Positions 55,773 through 64,000 of a DNA stretch of 64,000 bases are shown one piece after another. Each line of letters starts with the position of its first letter. Within the stretch, counting starts at the first letter, position 1. The position numbers were made by a program, and so were the translations under genes. The notes under the pieces are model-generated. The model searched no databases. It had not been told where the DNA came from and worked only from the letters and a program-made list of their open reading frames with translations. The stretch is from Nocardia donostiensis (GTDB taxonomy: Bacteria > Actinomycetota > Actinomycetes > Mycobacteriales > Mycobacteriaceae): the NCBI RefSeq assembly GCF_002081715.1, contig NZ_MUKP01000024.1, positions 1 to 64,000 of the forward strand. Direction: 5' to 3'.

Positions 55773-56755
55773 TCGGGTTCGGGCCCGTGTCCACATGGTT
55801 TCCAGAACATACGCTTCGGGTTGCGGACCTGCCCGAACTCGCCGAACTGCCGTCCGCGCGGCGCGAGCACGCGCTGTCTCTCGGGATCGATACCGTACGC
55901 TGCGCCCAGGGAGCGACGGAGACCGAGCTCGCCGAGCAGGCCGCTCGGAAGGCCCTGCGGCGGGCCGGGCTCGATGCCGCCGCCTTGGACGCGCTGCTCC
56001 TGGTACAGGGCCGGGCACCGCAGTATCTCCTCGCCTCCGAGGCGACCCGGCTCCAGCAGGCGCTGGGCGCCGAACGCGCGTTCGTCGCGGGTGTCGGCGA
56101 GCTGGGTTGTGTCTCGGTGTCGGCGGCGTTCCGGCTCGCTGCGGCGCTGCTGCGCGGCGATCCCCGCTGCCGGACCGTGCTGGTGGCCGCCGCGGCCCGC
56201 ACCCCGACCCGCGCCCGCTACCGCAGCCCCATGACCGTGCTCGGCGACGGCGCGGCGGCCGTCCTGTTGAGCTCCGACGGCGCCGACAGCCGCTATGAGC
56301 TCGTCGACATCACCGTGCACAGCGACGGCCGCTACGCCGACCTGTTCCGTATCGACTATCGAGACGTGCCCAGCGATCACTGGGTCGAGGAGTGCGCCGA
56401 CGAACCGACCTATTCCTTCCGGCTCGCGGTGGAGAGCAGTAAACGGTTCACCGCGATCAACACGGAAGTACTGGCACGCAATGCTCTGAGCCCCGAAGAC
56501 ATCTCGGCGGTGCTCATGCAGAACCTGTCCGCGGGGGCGCTCGCCTTCTGGTCGGAATCCCTCGGTCAGCCGATCCACCCCAGCTGCGGCGAGAACCTCG
56601 CCCGCTACGGGCATCTCGGCTCGGTGGACGTACTGGTCAATATGGACGACGCTGCCGCGACCCTCGCGCCCGGCGCTACCGCCCTGCTGCTCAACAGCAG
56701 CCCGGTGGCGGCGTGGAGCACGGCGGTGCTGCGGAGAACGGATGTGAGGGTATGA
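55769..56755 (+). CDS. KAS III-like ketosynthase/acyltransferase
   Basis: The 328-residue thiolase-fold protein has a FabH-like nucleophile region, VGELGCVSVSAAFRLAAALL, with Cys114, and a C-terminal YGHLGSVDVLVNMDDAA. The expected catalytic His-x-x-Asn elements (HQAN and YGN in FabH) read MQNLSAG and YGHLG, so the triad is altered, as in KAS III homologues that act as acyltransferases or cyclisation enzymes rather than chain-starters. Start GTG at 55769 overlaps the previous stop by 4 bp. In tetronate pathways a KAS III-like enzyme works on glyceryl-ACP, which is one option here. Confidence 0.83.
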   Translation: MIGFGPVSTWFPEHTLRVADLPELAELPSARREHALSLGIDTVRCAQGATETELAEQAARKALRRAGLDAAALDALLLVQGRAPQYLLASEATRLQQALGAERAFVAGVGELGCVSVSAAFRLAAALLRGDPRCRTVLVAAAARTPTRARYRSPMTVLGDGAAAVLLSSDGADSRYELVDITVHSDGRYADLFRIDYRDVPSDHWVEECADEPTYSFRLAVESSKRFTAINTEVLARNALSPEDISAVLMQNLSAGALAFWSESLGQPIHPSCGENLARYGHLGSVDVLVNMDDAAATLAPGATALLLNSSPVAAWSTAVLRRTDVRV

Positions 56756-57786
56756 CGGCGCAACCGGAGACGGTGAAGTGCCTGGTCTGGGATCTCGACG
56801 ACACGGTGTGGTCCGGCGTCGTGCTGGAGTCGGACGGCGGTTCCCCCAAACCTGAGGTGTTGCAGGCAATTCAGATCCTCGACGAACGCGGCATCCTGCA
56901 TGCCGTCGCGAGCCGCGGCGAGCCTTCCGCCGCGCTCGCGCATCTGCGCCTGCACGGTATCGAAGATATGTTCTCCGCAGTCGAGGTCGGGTGGGGTCCG
57001 AAATCGGATGCCATCCGCCGTATCGCCGAGTCGCTGAACATCGGCCGCGACACCGTGGCCTTCGTCGACAACGATCCGGTCGAGTTGGCCGAGGTGGCGG
57101 CCTCGTATCCGGAGATCCGCTGCTATCCGGCCGATCGCATCCCGCACCTGCCCGACCTCCCGGAATTCACACCCGAGACCACGACACCTGAAGCGCGCCA
57201 TCGCCGGTCCTACTATCGCGCGGAGCGGGCCCGCAAGGAGAGCGCGGCCGAATTCACCGGATCCGACGCGGACTTCCTTGCCTCACTTGGCCTGGTCATG
57301 ACCGTGCGTACCGCCGCAGAGGAGGACCTCGTCAGGGCACACGAGCTGACCGTGCGCACTCACCAGCTCAATACCACCGGAATTACTTTCGACGCCGAGG
57401 AACTGCGGAAACTGTGCACCTCACCCGGCCACGAGGTGCTCGTCGCCTCATTGCGCGACCGGTTCGGCGGTTACGGCACGATCGGGCTCGCGGTGTCGGA
57501 AATCCGCGGCTCCGACTCAGTGCTGCTGTTGCTGCTCATGTCCTGCCGGGTGATATCGCGCGGCGCCGGGGCGGCACTCATCCGTGAAGTCGTCCGGCGA
57601 GCCCGCACGTCGGGTCGGCGCCCGACCGCGGAATTCGTGCCCACACCGCTCAACCGGGTCATGCTCGTGGCGTTGAGATTCGCCGGATTCGAGGTGATCG
57701 AGTCCGAGGCCGACCGCATCCTGCTGGCCTGCACGGTGCCACCCGAGCGCATCGGCGGAACCGGCCATATCGAGGTGATCCGATGA
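56752..57786 (+). CDS. FkbH-like HAD-IIIC glyceryl transferase/phosphatase
   Basis: The 344-residue protein has the HAD motif I KCLVWDLDDTVWSG (DxDxT), the segment ILHAVASRGEPSAALAHLR, motif III/IV VEVGWGPKSDAIRRIAESLN followed by GRDTVAFVDNDPVELAEVAA, and a C-terminal GNAT-like domain (HQLNTTGITFDAEELRKLC). FkbH proteins take 1,3-bisphosphoglycerate, remove the phosphate and load the glyceryl group on a discrete ACP. ATG at 56752 overlaps the upstream TGA and the gene's own stop overlaps the next ATG. This makes a glycerate-derived building block the best hypothesis for the operon. Confidence 0.87.
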   Translation: MTAQPETVKCLVWDLDDTVWSGVVLESDGGSPKPEVLQAIQILDERGILHAVASRGEPSAALAHLRLHGIEDMFSAVEVGWGPKSDAIRRIAESLNIGRDTVAFVDNDPVELAEVAASYPEIRCYPADRIPHLPDLPEFTPETTTPEARHRRSYYRAERARKESAAEFTGSDADFLASLGLVMTVRTAAEEDLVRAHELTVRTHQLNTTGITFDAEELRKLCTSPGHEVLVASLRDRFGGYGTIGLAVSEIRGSDSVLLLLLMSCRVISRGAGAALIREVVRRARTSGRRPTAEFVPTPLNRVMLVALRFAGFEVIESEADRILLACTVPPERIGGTGHIEVIR

Positions 57787-59684
57787 GCACGGCATTACGT
57801 AGCGATTCGACGAGGAGTGATGGCCGGGCGGCGGGTGGGCGCGTCGATCTCCTGGAAGGCATCCTCCGCCAGGTCGAGCGGGTGCCCGATCGCACCGCAC
57901 TGGTGGTGGGCGAGCGAACGCTCACCTATCGTGAACTCGATACCGCCACAGCACGTCTCGCGCGCCGACTAGTCGCTGCCGGCGTGCGTCCCGGGCAGAC
58001 CGTCATCGTGTTCCAGCATCAGAGCCTGAACACCGTGATCGGCATGATCGCGACATTGCGCGCTGCCGCGGCCTGGTGTGTGGTCGAGCCCGGGCGCTCC
58101 GGGCCCGTCCTGCAGGTGGTGGCGGACGCCGTGAACTGCGCCGCGGTGCTTGTGGACGGGAGCGATCCGCTCACACCGTGCCATGAGGTGGCCGCACTGA
58201 TGACGGAAACGGCCACTGAGCCGACAGTAGTCGACATCGGCGAAGACGACGGCGGGCCGGCCGCGTGGGCGCTACCGGGACAGCCACCCATGCGGGCTCC
58301 TGCGTATGTCATCACCACCTCCGGCTCCACTGGAGAGCCGAAGGCTGTTGTCGTATCGCGGGCAAACCTCGCCACCCTGATCAAGTCACGGAATTACCCG
58401 TACACGGACGGCGAGCTCGTGACCTTCTCGGCCATGCGCCTGGTCTGGGACGGCTCCCTGATGAAGCTGCTCTGGGCGCTCACCGTCGGCGGCACCAGCG
58501 TGCTCCCGGACGCCCGGAGGCTCCCCGACGTCGCCGCGGTCGCCGAGCTCGCTGCGCGGTGGGCCGCATCGCACCTCGCGGCAACCCCCTCGTTCTACCG
58601 CCTGCTGCTGCCGCGGCTCACCGACCTCGCGCCGACACTGCGGGTCGTGGCACTCGCCGGGGAGGCGATACCTGCTCGCCTCGTCGCGGAGCACCGCGAG
58701 CACCTGCCGACCACCCGACTGCACAACGAATACGGCCCGACCGAGGCAACCGTCACCTGTATCTGCCACGTCCTCCCGGAGACGCCCCCGACCGTCGTGC
58801 CGATCGGCACTCCGACCGAGGGTACGGCGGCCTATGTCGTCGACCGCCTGCTGCGGCCGGTCCGTCCCGGCGCCCGCGGCGACCTGTACCTGGGCGGTGG
58901 GCAGGTCACGGACGGCTACGCCGCCCAGCCCGGCCTGACCGCGACCCGGTTCGTGGCCGACCCGTTCTCGACCGAGCCGGGTGCCCGCATGTACCTCACC
59001 GGCGACCTCGCCCGAATCGACGGGCGCGGCGATATCGAGTTCCACGGGCGAGCCGACAGCCAGATCAAGGTCCGCGGCGTGCGCATCGAGCGCGGTGCGG
59101 TCGAGGCAGTGATGGAAAGACATCCGGCCGTCCGCGAAGCGGTCGTGCTGGACGCGGCCGACTCCGACGGCTCGGTGTACCTGGCGGCGTTCTGGATACC
59201 CGTGGACACCGCCGCGCCGCGGCCCACCACCGGCGCACTGTCTGCTTACTGTGCCGAACACCTGGCGCCCGAATCGGTTCCGAGTCGGTACGTGGCCATC
59301 GATACTCTGCCGATCGCGACCGGCAGCAACAAACTCGACCACGCTGCGCTGCGCGCGCTGCTGCACTCGCGCCCGGAACGGCACACGGCCCCGTCACGGG
59401 GCCAGTGGACCGAGACCGAGCGGGCGATCGGTGAAATCTGGTCGGAGGTGCTCATGCACGACGACTTCGACCGCGAGGACCGATTCTTGGACGTCGGCGG
59501 CAACTCCCATCGAGTGGTAGCACTGCACATGCGTCTGCAAGCCAGATGGCCGGACGCGGTTTCGGTGGGGATGCTGTTCGACCTCGACACCGTGGTGGCG
59601 CAGGCGGGGGCGCTGTCGCCCAACTCGCCGACCCGAACCGAGCCCGAGCCGACGGACGACTCGCCGTTGGCTTTCGAGGTGTGA
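57783..59684 (+). CDS. NRPS adenylation-thiolation didomain protein
   Basis: The 633-residue protein has a complete A domain: A3 VITTSGSTGEPKAVVVS, A4 region RLVWDGSLMKLLWAL retaining the amino-group-binding Asp, A5 NEYGPTEATV, A7 MYLTGDLARIDG, A8 ADSQIKVRGVRIERGAVEAV and the A10 lysine in ATGSNKLDHAAL. A PCP follows with DRFLDVGGNSHRVVALHM (residues about 570-600). It selects and thioesterifies an amino acid on its own carrier; the residue it activates cannot be read safely. There is no C or TE domain. GTG of the next gene overlaps its stop. Confidence 0.9.
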   Translation: MSTALRSDSTRSDGRAAGGRVDLLEGILRQVERVPDRTALVVGERTLTYRELDTATARLARRLVAAGVRPGQTVIVFQHQSLNTVIGMIATLRAAAAWCVVEPGRSGPVLQVVADAVNCAAVLVDGSDPLTPCHEVAALMTETATEPTVVDIGEDDGGPAAWALPGQPPMRAPAYVITTSGSTGEPKAVVVSRANLATLIKSRNYPYTDGELVTFSAMRLVWDGSLMKLLWALTVGGTSVLPDARRLPDVAAVAELAARWAASHLAATPSFYRLLLPRLTDLAPTLRVVALAGEAIPARLVAEHREHLPTTRLHNEYGPTEATVTCICHVLPETPPTVVPIGTPTEGTAAYVVDRLLRPVRPGARGDLYLGGGQVTDGYAAQPGLTATRFVADPFSTEPGARMYLTGDLARIDGRGDIEFHGRADSQIKVRGVRIERGAVEAVMERHPAVREAVVLDAADSDGSVYLAAFWIPVDTAAPRPTTGALSAYCAEHLAPESVPSRYVAIDTLPIATGSNKLDHAALRALLHSRPERHTAPSRGQWTETERAIGEIWSEVLMHDDFDREDRFLDVGGNSHRVVALHMRLQARWPDAVSVGMLFDLDTVVAQAGALSPNSPTRTEPEPTDDSPLAFEV

Positions 59685-62600
59685 AGGGAACCGTGACCGT
59701 GAACACAGCAGACGAGATCGCGATCATCGGAATCGGTGCTCGGTTCCCCGACGCGCCGAATCTCGACGAATTCCGCGCGAACCTCGCGGCGGGCCTGGAT
59801 TCGATCGGACCGATGCCGGATGCCCGGGCCGAGGCGACGGCACTGGACCGTACTGTCGGCTACCTGCCCATGGGGCATCTCGCCGATATCCACACCTTCG
59901 ACTACGCATTCTTCGAGCTGTCCAAACGCGAGGCTTCCCTGATGGATCCGCAACAGCGGATCGCGCTCGAGTTGGCGTATCGGGCGATCGAGGACGCCGG
60001 GTACGCGTCCGCCACTCTGCGGCAGGCCACCACCGCGGTGGTGTTCAGCGCGCCGATGTCGAGTTACCATGCCATGGCGGTCGATCCCAGCCCGCTCAGC
60101 ATGCTGGGCAATCTACCGTTCGCCACCCCGGCCCGCATCGCGCATCTGCTGGGCCTGACCGGACCGTGCTATGCGGTCGACAGTGGTTGCAACGCCTCAC
60201 TCCTCGCCATCCACCACGCCTGTCGCGAGCTGACCTGCGGTGCGGCCGAGTACGCCCTCGCCGGTGGAGTCAGCGTACGCGCTCACGGTACGCCCGAATG
60301 GGCGGTGCAGACCATGACGGAACTCGCCTCCCCCAGCGGACGGTGTCGTGCATTCGACGTGGACGCCGACGGCACGGTGCCCGGTGAGGGCGGTGCCGCG
60401 CTGCTGTTGACCACACTCGCCCGCGCCCGCGCCGAGCGTGCACCCATCTACGCCGTCATCCGGGGAAGTGCGGTACTGCACAACGGGCACTCCGCCGCGA
60501 CCATCAGCACTCCCAGCGCGGCCGCGCAGGCCAAGGTGATCGACGCCGCCTGGCGCACCGCGGGCGCCGATCCGCGGGATGCCGGATACCTCGAGGCACA
60601 CGGGTCCGCCACTCGGCTGGGGGACGCGGTGGAGCTCGAGGGCCTACGCACCGCCTTCACCGGGCGGTCGCAGCCCCTGCCCATCGGGTCGGTCAAGACC
60701 AATATCGGGCACCTCGATCACGCCGCCGGCGTCGCCGGGCTGGTCAAGGCCGTACTGTCCGTCGCCGACGGACAGCTGTACCCGTCATTGCATTTCCACC
60801 GGCCCGCAGGCGATTTCGATATGGCGGACGCCGGAATCGAGGTGGTCACCGAGCGGCGGCCGTGGCCAGGCGATACCGGGCTGCGGCTCGCCGGAGTCAG
60901 CTCGTACAGCCTCGGCGGTTCGAACGCGCACTGTGTGGTGCAACAGGCACCCGACGAACCCGTGGCACGAGGACACCGCGAGCCGGGCCGCTGGCTGGTC
61001 GGTGTTTCGGCGCAGACGCCGGCGGCGCTCGCCGAGCTGTGCGGCGAGCTGGCCGACGCATTGCGCCGTAACGCGGAGAATCTTGCCGATATCGCCTTCA
61101 CGCTCGGCCGGGGCCGCACCCATTTCGGGCATCGCATCGCGGTACGCGTCGGCAGCACCGAGGATCTCGTCGATGCGCTCGCCACACGCGGTGCCGGGAT
61201 CGATATCGAGCGGGAGCGGCCGGTTCCGCCGCGGGTGGCCCTGCTGCTCTCGCCCGGCGCTGCTCCCGCCGGGGTCGAACCCGCCCGGCTGCCCGCCGAG
61301 CTGCCCGCCACGGGAGCCGTGGCCGATGTGCTCGCCGGGCAGATCGCCGTGCACGAGCGGCTGCGTGCGTGCGGGATCGGCTTCGCCGCGCTCCTCAGCG
61401 GGGGAGCGTCACGGTTCGTGTCGCGGTACCTTCTCGGATCGTCGGCATCTGTCGGTTCCGAGGAGTTGGCCGCTGCTGCCGCCGCGCCGACCGTGGATCG
61501 GTCACGGCTGCTCGCGGCGGCGCAGACGCTGTTACGTGACGGCCCGGTCGTCTTCGTCGATCCCAGTGCGGACGGGCTGTTGGGCCGGTATCTTGCCGAG
61601 GACCTGGCAGGCAGGCCTGAGGCGGAGGTTCTCTTCGGCACAGCCGATGCGGATGGTCTGCTCGGCATTCTCGGCCACCTCTACGAACGCGGAGTGGACC
61701 TCGATTGGGCACAGGTGGGCCCTGACGACGGCCGGCGCGTGCGGCTGCCGGGACATCCGCTGCACGGCAGCCGGTGCTGGGTCGAACTGCCCACGCCCGC
61801 TCGTCCCCTTGCCGAGCCCGCCCCTGCCCCCCGACCGGAATCCGGCGCGCCGCAGGACCCGGCCGAGTGGCTGCGCACCGTGCTGCGCGAGCTACTGCAC
61901 TCCGAGACCGAGATCGGGGTGAACGACGATTATTTCGATCTCGGCGGCAATTCGATCATTGCCGTACAGCTGGTCGAGCGAGTCGCCGATACCTACGGGT
62001 TCCGGCCCAAGCTGCTCGACGTCTACGAGCGGCCCAAGGTCGCCGACTTCGCCGCGCTGCTGCGCAGTGCCGCCGATACGGAGGCGGGCGATTCCGCCCC
62101 CGCGACCATGGCCACACCGCCGATCACGAGGACCGACGAACTGGTGATGTCGCCTGGGCAAGAGCGTATGTGGTTCCACCACCAGCTCGTGCCGGACACG
62201 ACTCTCTACAACTACCCCGTGGTCAATGTCCTGCGCGGGCCCATCGATCCCGTCGTGGTCAAAGGGACCTTCGAGGACTTCGCCGAACGGCACGAGCCGC
62301 TGCGCTACAACCTCGGCGAGATCGATGGGAAACCGTCAGTCCGGATCCGGCCGTCGCTCGGCGAATTCTTCCGCGTCGTCGACGTGGCCGGCGAAGCCGA
62401 TCCCGTCGCCACCGCGCGCGAGCTGATTCGCGATGCCGCGGTCAGGCCGTTCGACCTGGCGAAAGACCCACTGGTCCGGGTGCTGCTGGTGATGTTGGCG
62501 CCCGACGAGCACGTACTGCAGGTGACCTGCCACCACTGCGTCACCGACGGTGCCACGCCGGGGATCATCGCCCGCGAGATTCCCGAGCTGTACGCCGCAC

Positions 62601-64000
62601 GGCAGGAGGGCCGGGCCACCACGCTCGAACCGCTGCCGATCCGATACCGGGACTATGCGCGCTGGCATCGCGACATGGTCGACACCGGAGCTCTCGACCA
62701 AGAACTCGAATACTGGGTGCACCTACTGCGCGACGCGCCGAAACTGCAACTACCCACTGATTTTCCGCGGCCGTCACGGAAGACGTTCGTCGGTGATCTG
62801 GAGCCCTTCACGGTTCCGGGTGAGCTGATGGCAGGGGCCCGCGCGGTGGCGAGGCGGGAATCGGTATCGCTGTTCGTCGTCCTGCTGTCGGCCTTGTACA
62901 TCCTGCTCGCGCGCCGCAGCGGGCAACGCGACATCGTCATCGGTACCCCCACCACCGGCCGGCCCCGCCGCGAGCTCGAAGGGCTCATCGGCTTCTTCAA
63001 CAGCACGGTCGCCCTGCGGGCCAACCTGTCCGGGCCGGGAACACTGGGCGATCTTCTCGCGCTGGTGCGCTCGACCGTGCTGGGCGCACTGGAGAACCAG
63101 GAGATCCCCTTCGAGCGGGTGGTCCACGCCCTCGACGACCAGCGGGACCTGTCACGTACCCCGCTCTTCGACGTCTTGTACGTCCACCAGGAACTCCCGG
63201 GCACGGCGAACCCGATCGGTGGCGGTGCTATGGAGTTTTTCGACCTCGAGCATTCGATACAGAACGCGTTCGGCGGGCTGCCCGCCGGCACCGCGAAATT
63301 CGACCTCAGCCTCATCACCTACGACCGCAGGGACGACCAAGACATGTTGGCCTGCTTCGAGTACAGCACCGAGCTGTTCACCCGGCGCACCGCCGCCGGC
63401 TTCGCAACGACCTATCTCGACGTCCTCGCGGATCTGGTGAAGTCGGCACCCGACCGCTCGATCGATGAACTCGTCGTCGCCCCCGCGGCTTCGTCGGGCC
63501 CCTTGGCGGTACTGGAGATTCCGGCGGATCGGCCACGCGGCACCGGTGCGGTGCAGTACACGCCCGCGATGGTGCACGAACGGTTGGACGTCGAACCCGC
63601 CGATGCGGCATTGTTCGCCGCCTGGGTCGCGCTGCTGTCCTGGTATTCGGGTTCTGACGCGGTGGAGGTGGGTCTCGCGACCGGCGCCGCCCGGATCGAC
63701 CTCGCCGACGAACCGGATGGTGCCGAACTGATCGCGCGGAGCACAGCGGTACTGGCGGCGCCGTGCCGGGACGGTGATCCGGCGATCCGCTACCGCGACA
63801 CCCGGCCGACGATGGAGCTTGCGCTCGAACTGTCGCGTAGCGATGACAGTACTGGCGTCGAATTGCATTATGCAGCAGAGCTTTTCGATGAATCCACAGC
63901 ACGGGGCATGCTCGCGGATCTGCTCCGGCTGTGGCACGGCCTGTCGGAAACACCGCACGACCCGGTGCCGGATATTGCGCTGCGCTGTGTCGCAGGAGTG
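59681..64000 (+). CDS. Hybrid PKS-NRPS megasynthase, KS-(remnant AT)-ACP-C (runs off the right edge)
   Basis: From a GTG overlapping the previous stop, 1440 codons are open to the window end. KS (residues 10-420): Cys170 in AVDSGCNASLLAIHHACREL, His307 in EAHGSATRLGD, His344 in NIGHLDHAAG; all three catalytic residues are present. Residues 440-700 resemble the small part of an AT domain, but the GHSxG motif reads LLSGGAS and much is missing, ending in LPGHPLHGSRCWV. ACP: DLGGNSIIAVQ with Ser758. Condensation domain (800-1240): active HHxxxDG in CHHCVTDGATPG (His951-952). A further partial C-domain-like lobe follows (about 1260-1440). GTGs at 59693 and 59699 are alternative starts. Confidence 0.88.
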   Translation, partial: MKGTVTVNTADEIAIIGIGARFPDAPNLDEFRANLAAGLDSIGPMPDARAEATALDRTVGYLPMGHLADIHTFDYAFFELSKREASLMDPQQRIALELAYRAIEDAGYASATLRQATTAVVFSAPMSSYHAMAVDPSPLSMLGNLPFATPARIAHLLGLTGPCYAVDSGCNASLLAIHHACRELTCGAAEYALAGGVSVRAHGTPEWAVQTMTELASPSGRCRAFDVDADGTVPGEGGAALLLTTLARARAERAPIYAVIRGSAVLHNGHSAATISTPSAAAQAKVIDAAWRTAGADPRDAGYLEAHGSATRLGDAVELEGLRTAFTGRSQPLPIGSVKTNIGHLDHAAGVAGLVKAVLSVADGQLYPSLHFHRPAGDFDMADAGIEVVTERRPWPGDTGLRLAGVSSYSLGGSNAHCVVQQAPDEPVARGHREPGRWLVGVSAQTPAALAELCGELADALRRNAENLADIAFTLGRGRTHFGHRIAVRVGSTEDLVDALATRGAGIDIERERPVPPRVALLLSPGAAPAGVEPARLPAELPATGAVADVLAGQIAVHERLRACGIGFAALLSGGASRFVSRYLLGSSASVGSEELAAAAAAPTVDRSRLLAAAQTLLRDGPVVFVDPSADGLLGRYLAEDLAGRPEAEVLFGTADADGLLGILGHLYERGVDLDWAQVGPDDGRRVRLPGHPLHGSRCWVELPTPARPLAEPAPAPRPESGAPQDPAEWLRTVLRELLHSETEIGVNDDYFDLGGNSIIAVQLVERVADTYGFRPKLLDVYERPKVADFAALLRSAADTEAGDSAPATMATPPITRTDELVMSPGQERMWFHHQLVPDTTLYNYPVVNVLRGPIDPVVVKGTFEDFAERHEPLRYNLGEIDGKPSVRIRPSLGEFFRVVDVAGEADPVATARELIRDAAVRPFDLAKDPLVRVLLVMLAPDEHVLQVTCHHCVTDGATPGIIAREIPELYAARQEGRATTLEPLPIRYRDYARWHRDMVDTGALDQELEYWVHLLRDAPKLQLPTDFPRPSRKTFVGDLEPFTVPGELMAGARAVARRESVSLFVVLLSALYILLARRSGQRDIVIGTPTTGRPRRELEGLIGFFNSTVALRANLSGPGTLGDLLALVRSTVLGALENQEIPFERVVHALDDQRDLSRTPLFDVLYVHQELPGTANPIGGGAMEFFDLEHSIQNAFGGLPAGTAKFDLSLITYDRRDDQDMLACFEYSTELFTRRTAAGFATTYLDVLADLVKSAPDRSIDELVVAPAASSGPLAVLEIPADRPRGTGAVQYTPAMVHERLDVEPADAALFAAWVALLSWYSGSDAVEVGLATGAARIDLADEPDGAELIARSTAVLAAPCRDGDPAIRYRDTRPTMELALELSRSDDSTGVELHYAAELFDESTARGMLADLLRLWHGLSETPHDPVPDIALRCVAGV

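Noticed and set aside
55169..56869. A 566-codon minus-strand frame opposite the KAS III and dehydrogenase genes
   Set aside because: Antisense shadow with skewed Arg/Ala/Pro composition.

Overview
The window looks like chromosomal DNA of a high-GC mycolic-acid actinomycete, most probably Nocardia or a close relative. This is inferred from very high GC with GTG/TTG starts, a mycothiol-type maleylpyruvate isomerase, fused BC-BCCP-CT carboxylases, WXG100-type (type VII secretion) proteins and a PKS/NRPS operon. No rRNA, tRNA or CRISPR array was seen.

Region 1 (1-11.5 kb) is an organosulfur-scavenging island: a flavin reductase (partial), two acyl-CoA-dehydrogenase-fold monooxygenases (SfnB/DszC type), three LLM flavin monooxygenases (SfnG-, SsuD- and NtaA/DszA-like), a StyA-like FAD monooxygenase and a free methionine-R-sulfoxide reductase. 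The sulfonate ABC transporter that should accompany ssuD is collapsed: ssuC, ssuB and ssuA survive only as joined, frameshifted fragments (7662-9044). A class IV aminotransferase under a MerR-type operator closes the region.

Region 2 (11.6-38.3 kb) is the most unusual part. A three-gene minus-strand operon has overlapping or abutting genes: an Imm35-like protein, a WXG100-type secreted protein, and one uninterrupted 22.6-kb gene for a 7540-residue protein. The giant protein starts with a WXG100/CpnT-like export module and carries a SecA-like ATPase with intact motifs. It also has a papain-fold (glutamine-deamidase-like) domain with a Cys-His-Asp triad, a tandem 420-residue duplication, a sigma-4-like HTH, an HD-like region, two DUF1023 hydrolase domains (one inactive-looking), a GDPD-like barrel, two NUDIX domains (one inactive-looking) and a weak Fic-like tail. 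At least 16 copies of a short motif, roughly (R/L)-I-G-S-R-P-D, sit in the disordered linkers between these domains. I read it as a polymorphic toxin or multi-effector polyprotein of the type VII secretion system. IS5-family transposase fragments lie on both sides.

Region 3 (38.3-43.6 kb) is a gentisate pathway: a divergent IclR regulator, then gentisate dioxygenase, fumarylpyruvate hydrolase, mycothiol-dependent maleylpyruvate isomerase and 3-hydroxybenzoate 6-hydroxylase. Together they take 3-hydroxybenzoate to fumarate and pyruvate.

Region 4 (43.6-54.1 kb) is mixed: an E2 acyltransferase relic, a giant fused acyl-CoA carboxylase split by a frameshift, a MarR/cupin divergent pair, an ADP-ribosylglycohydrolase, an MBL-fold hydrolase, a TnpB relic and a cyclase-family hydrolase.

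Region 5 (54.4-64.0 kb, open at the right edge) is a tightly coupled biosynthetic operon: discrete ACP, acyl-CoA dehydrogenase, KAS III-like enzyme, FkbH-like glyceryl transferase/phosphatase, adenylation-thiolation protein and a KS-(remnant AT)-ACP-C megasynthase. It probably makes a hybrid metabolite from a glycerate- or amino-acid-derived ACP-bound unit.
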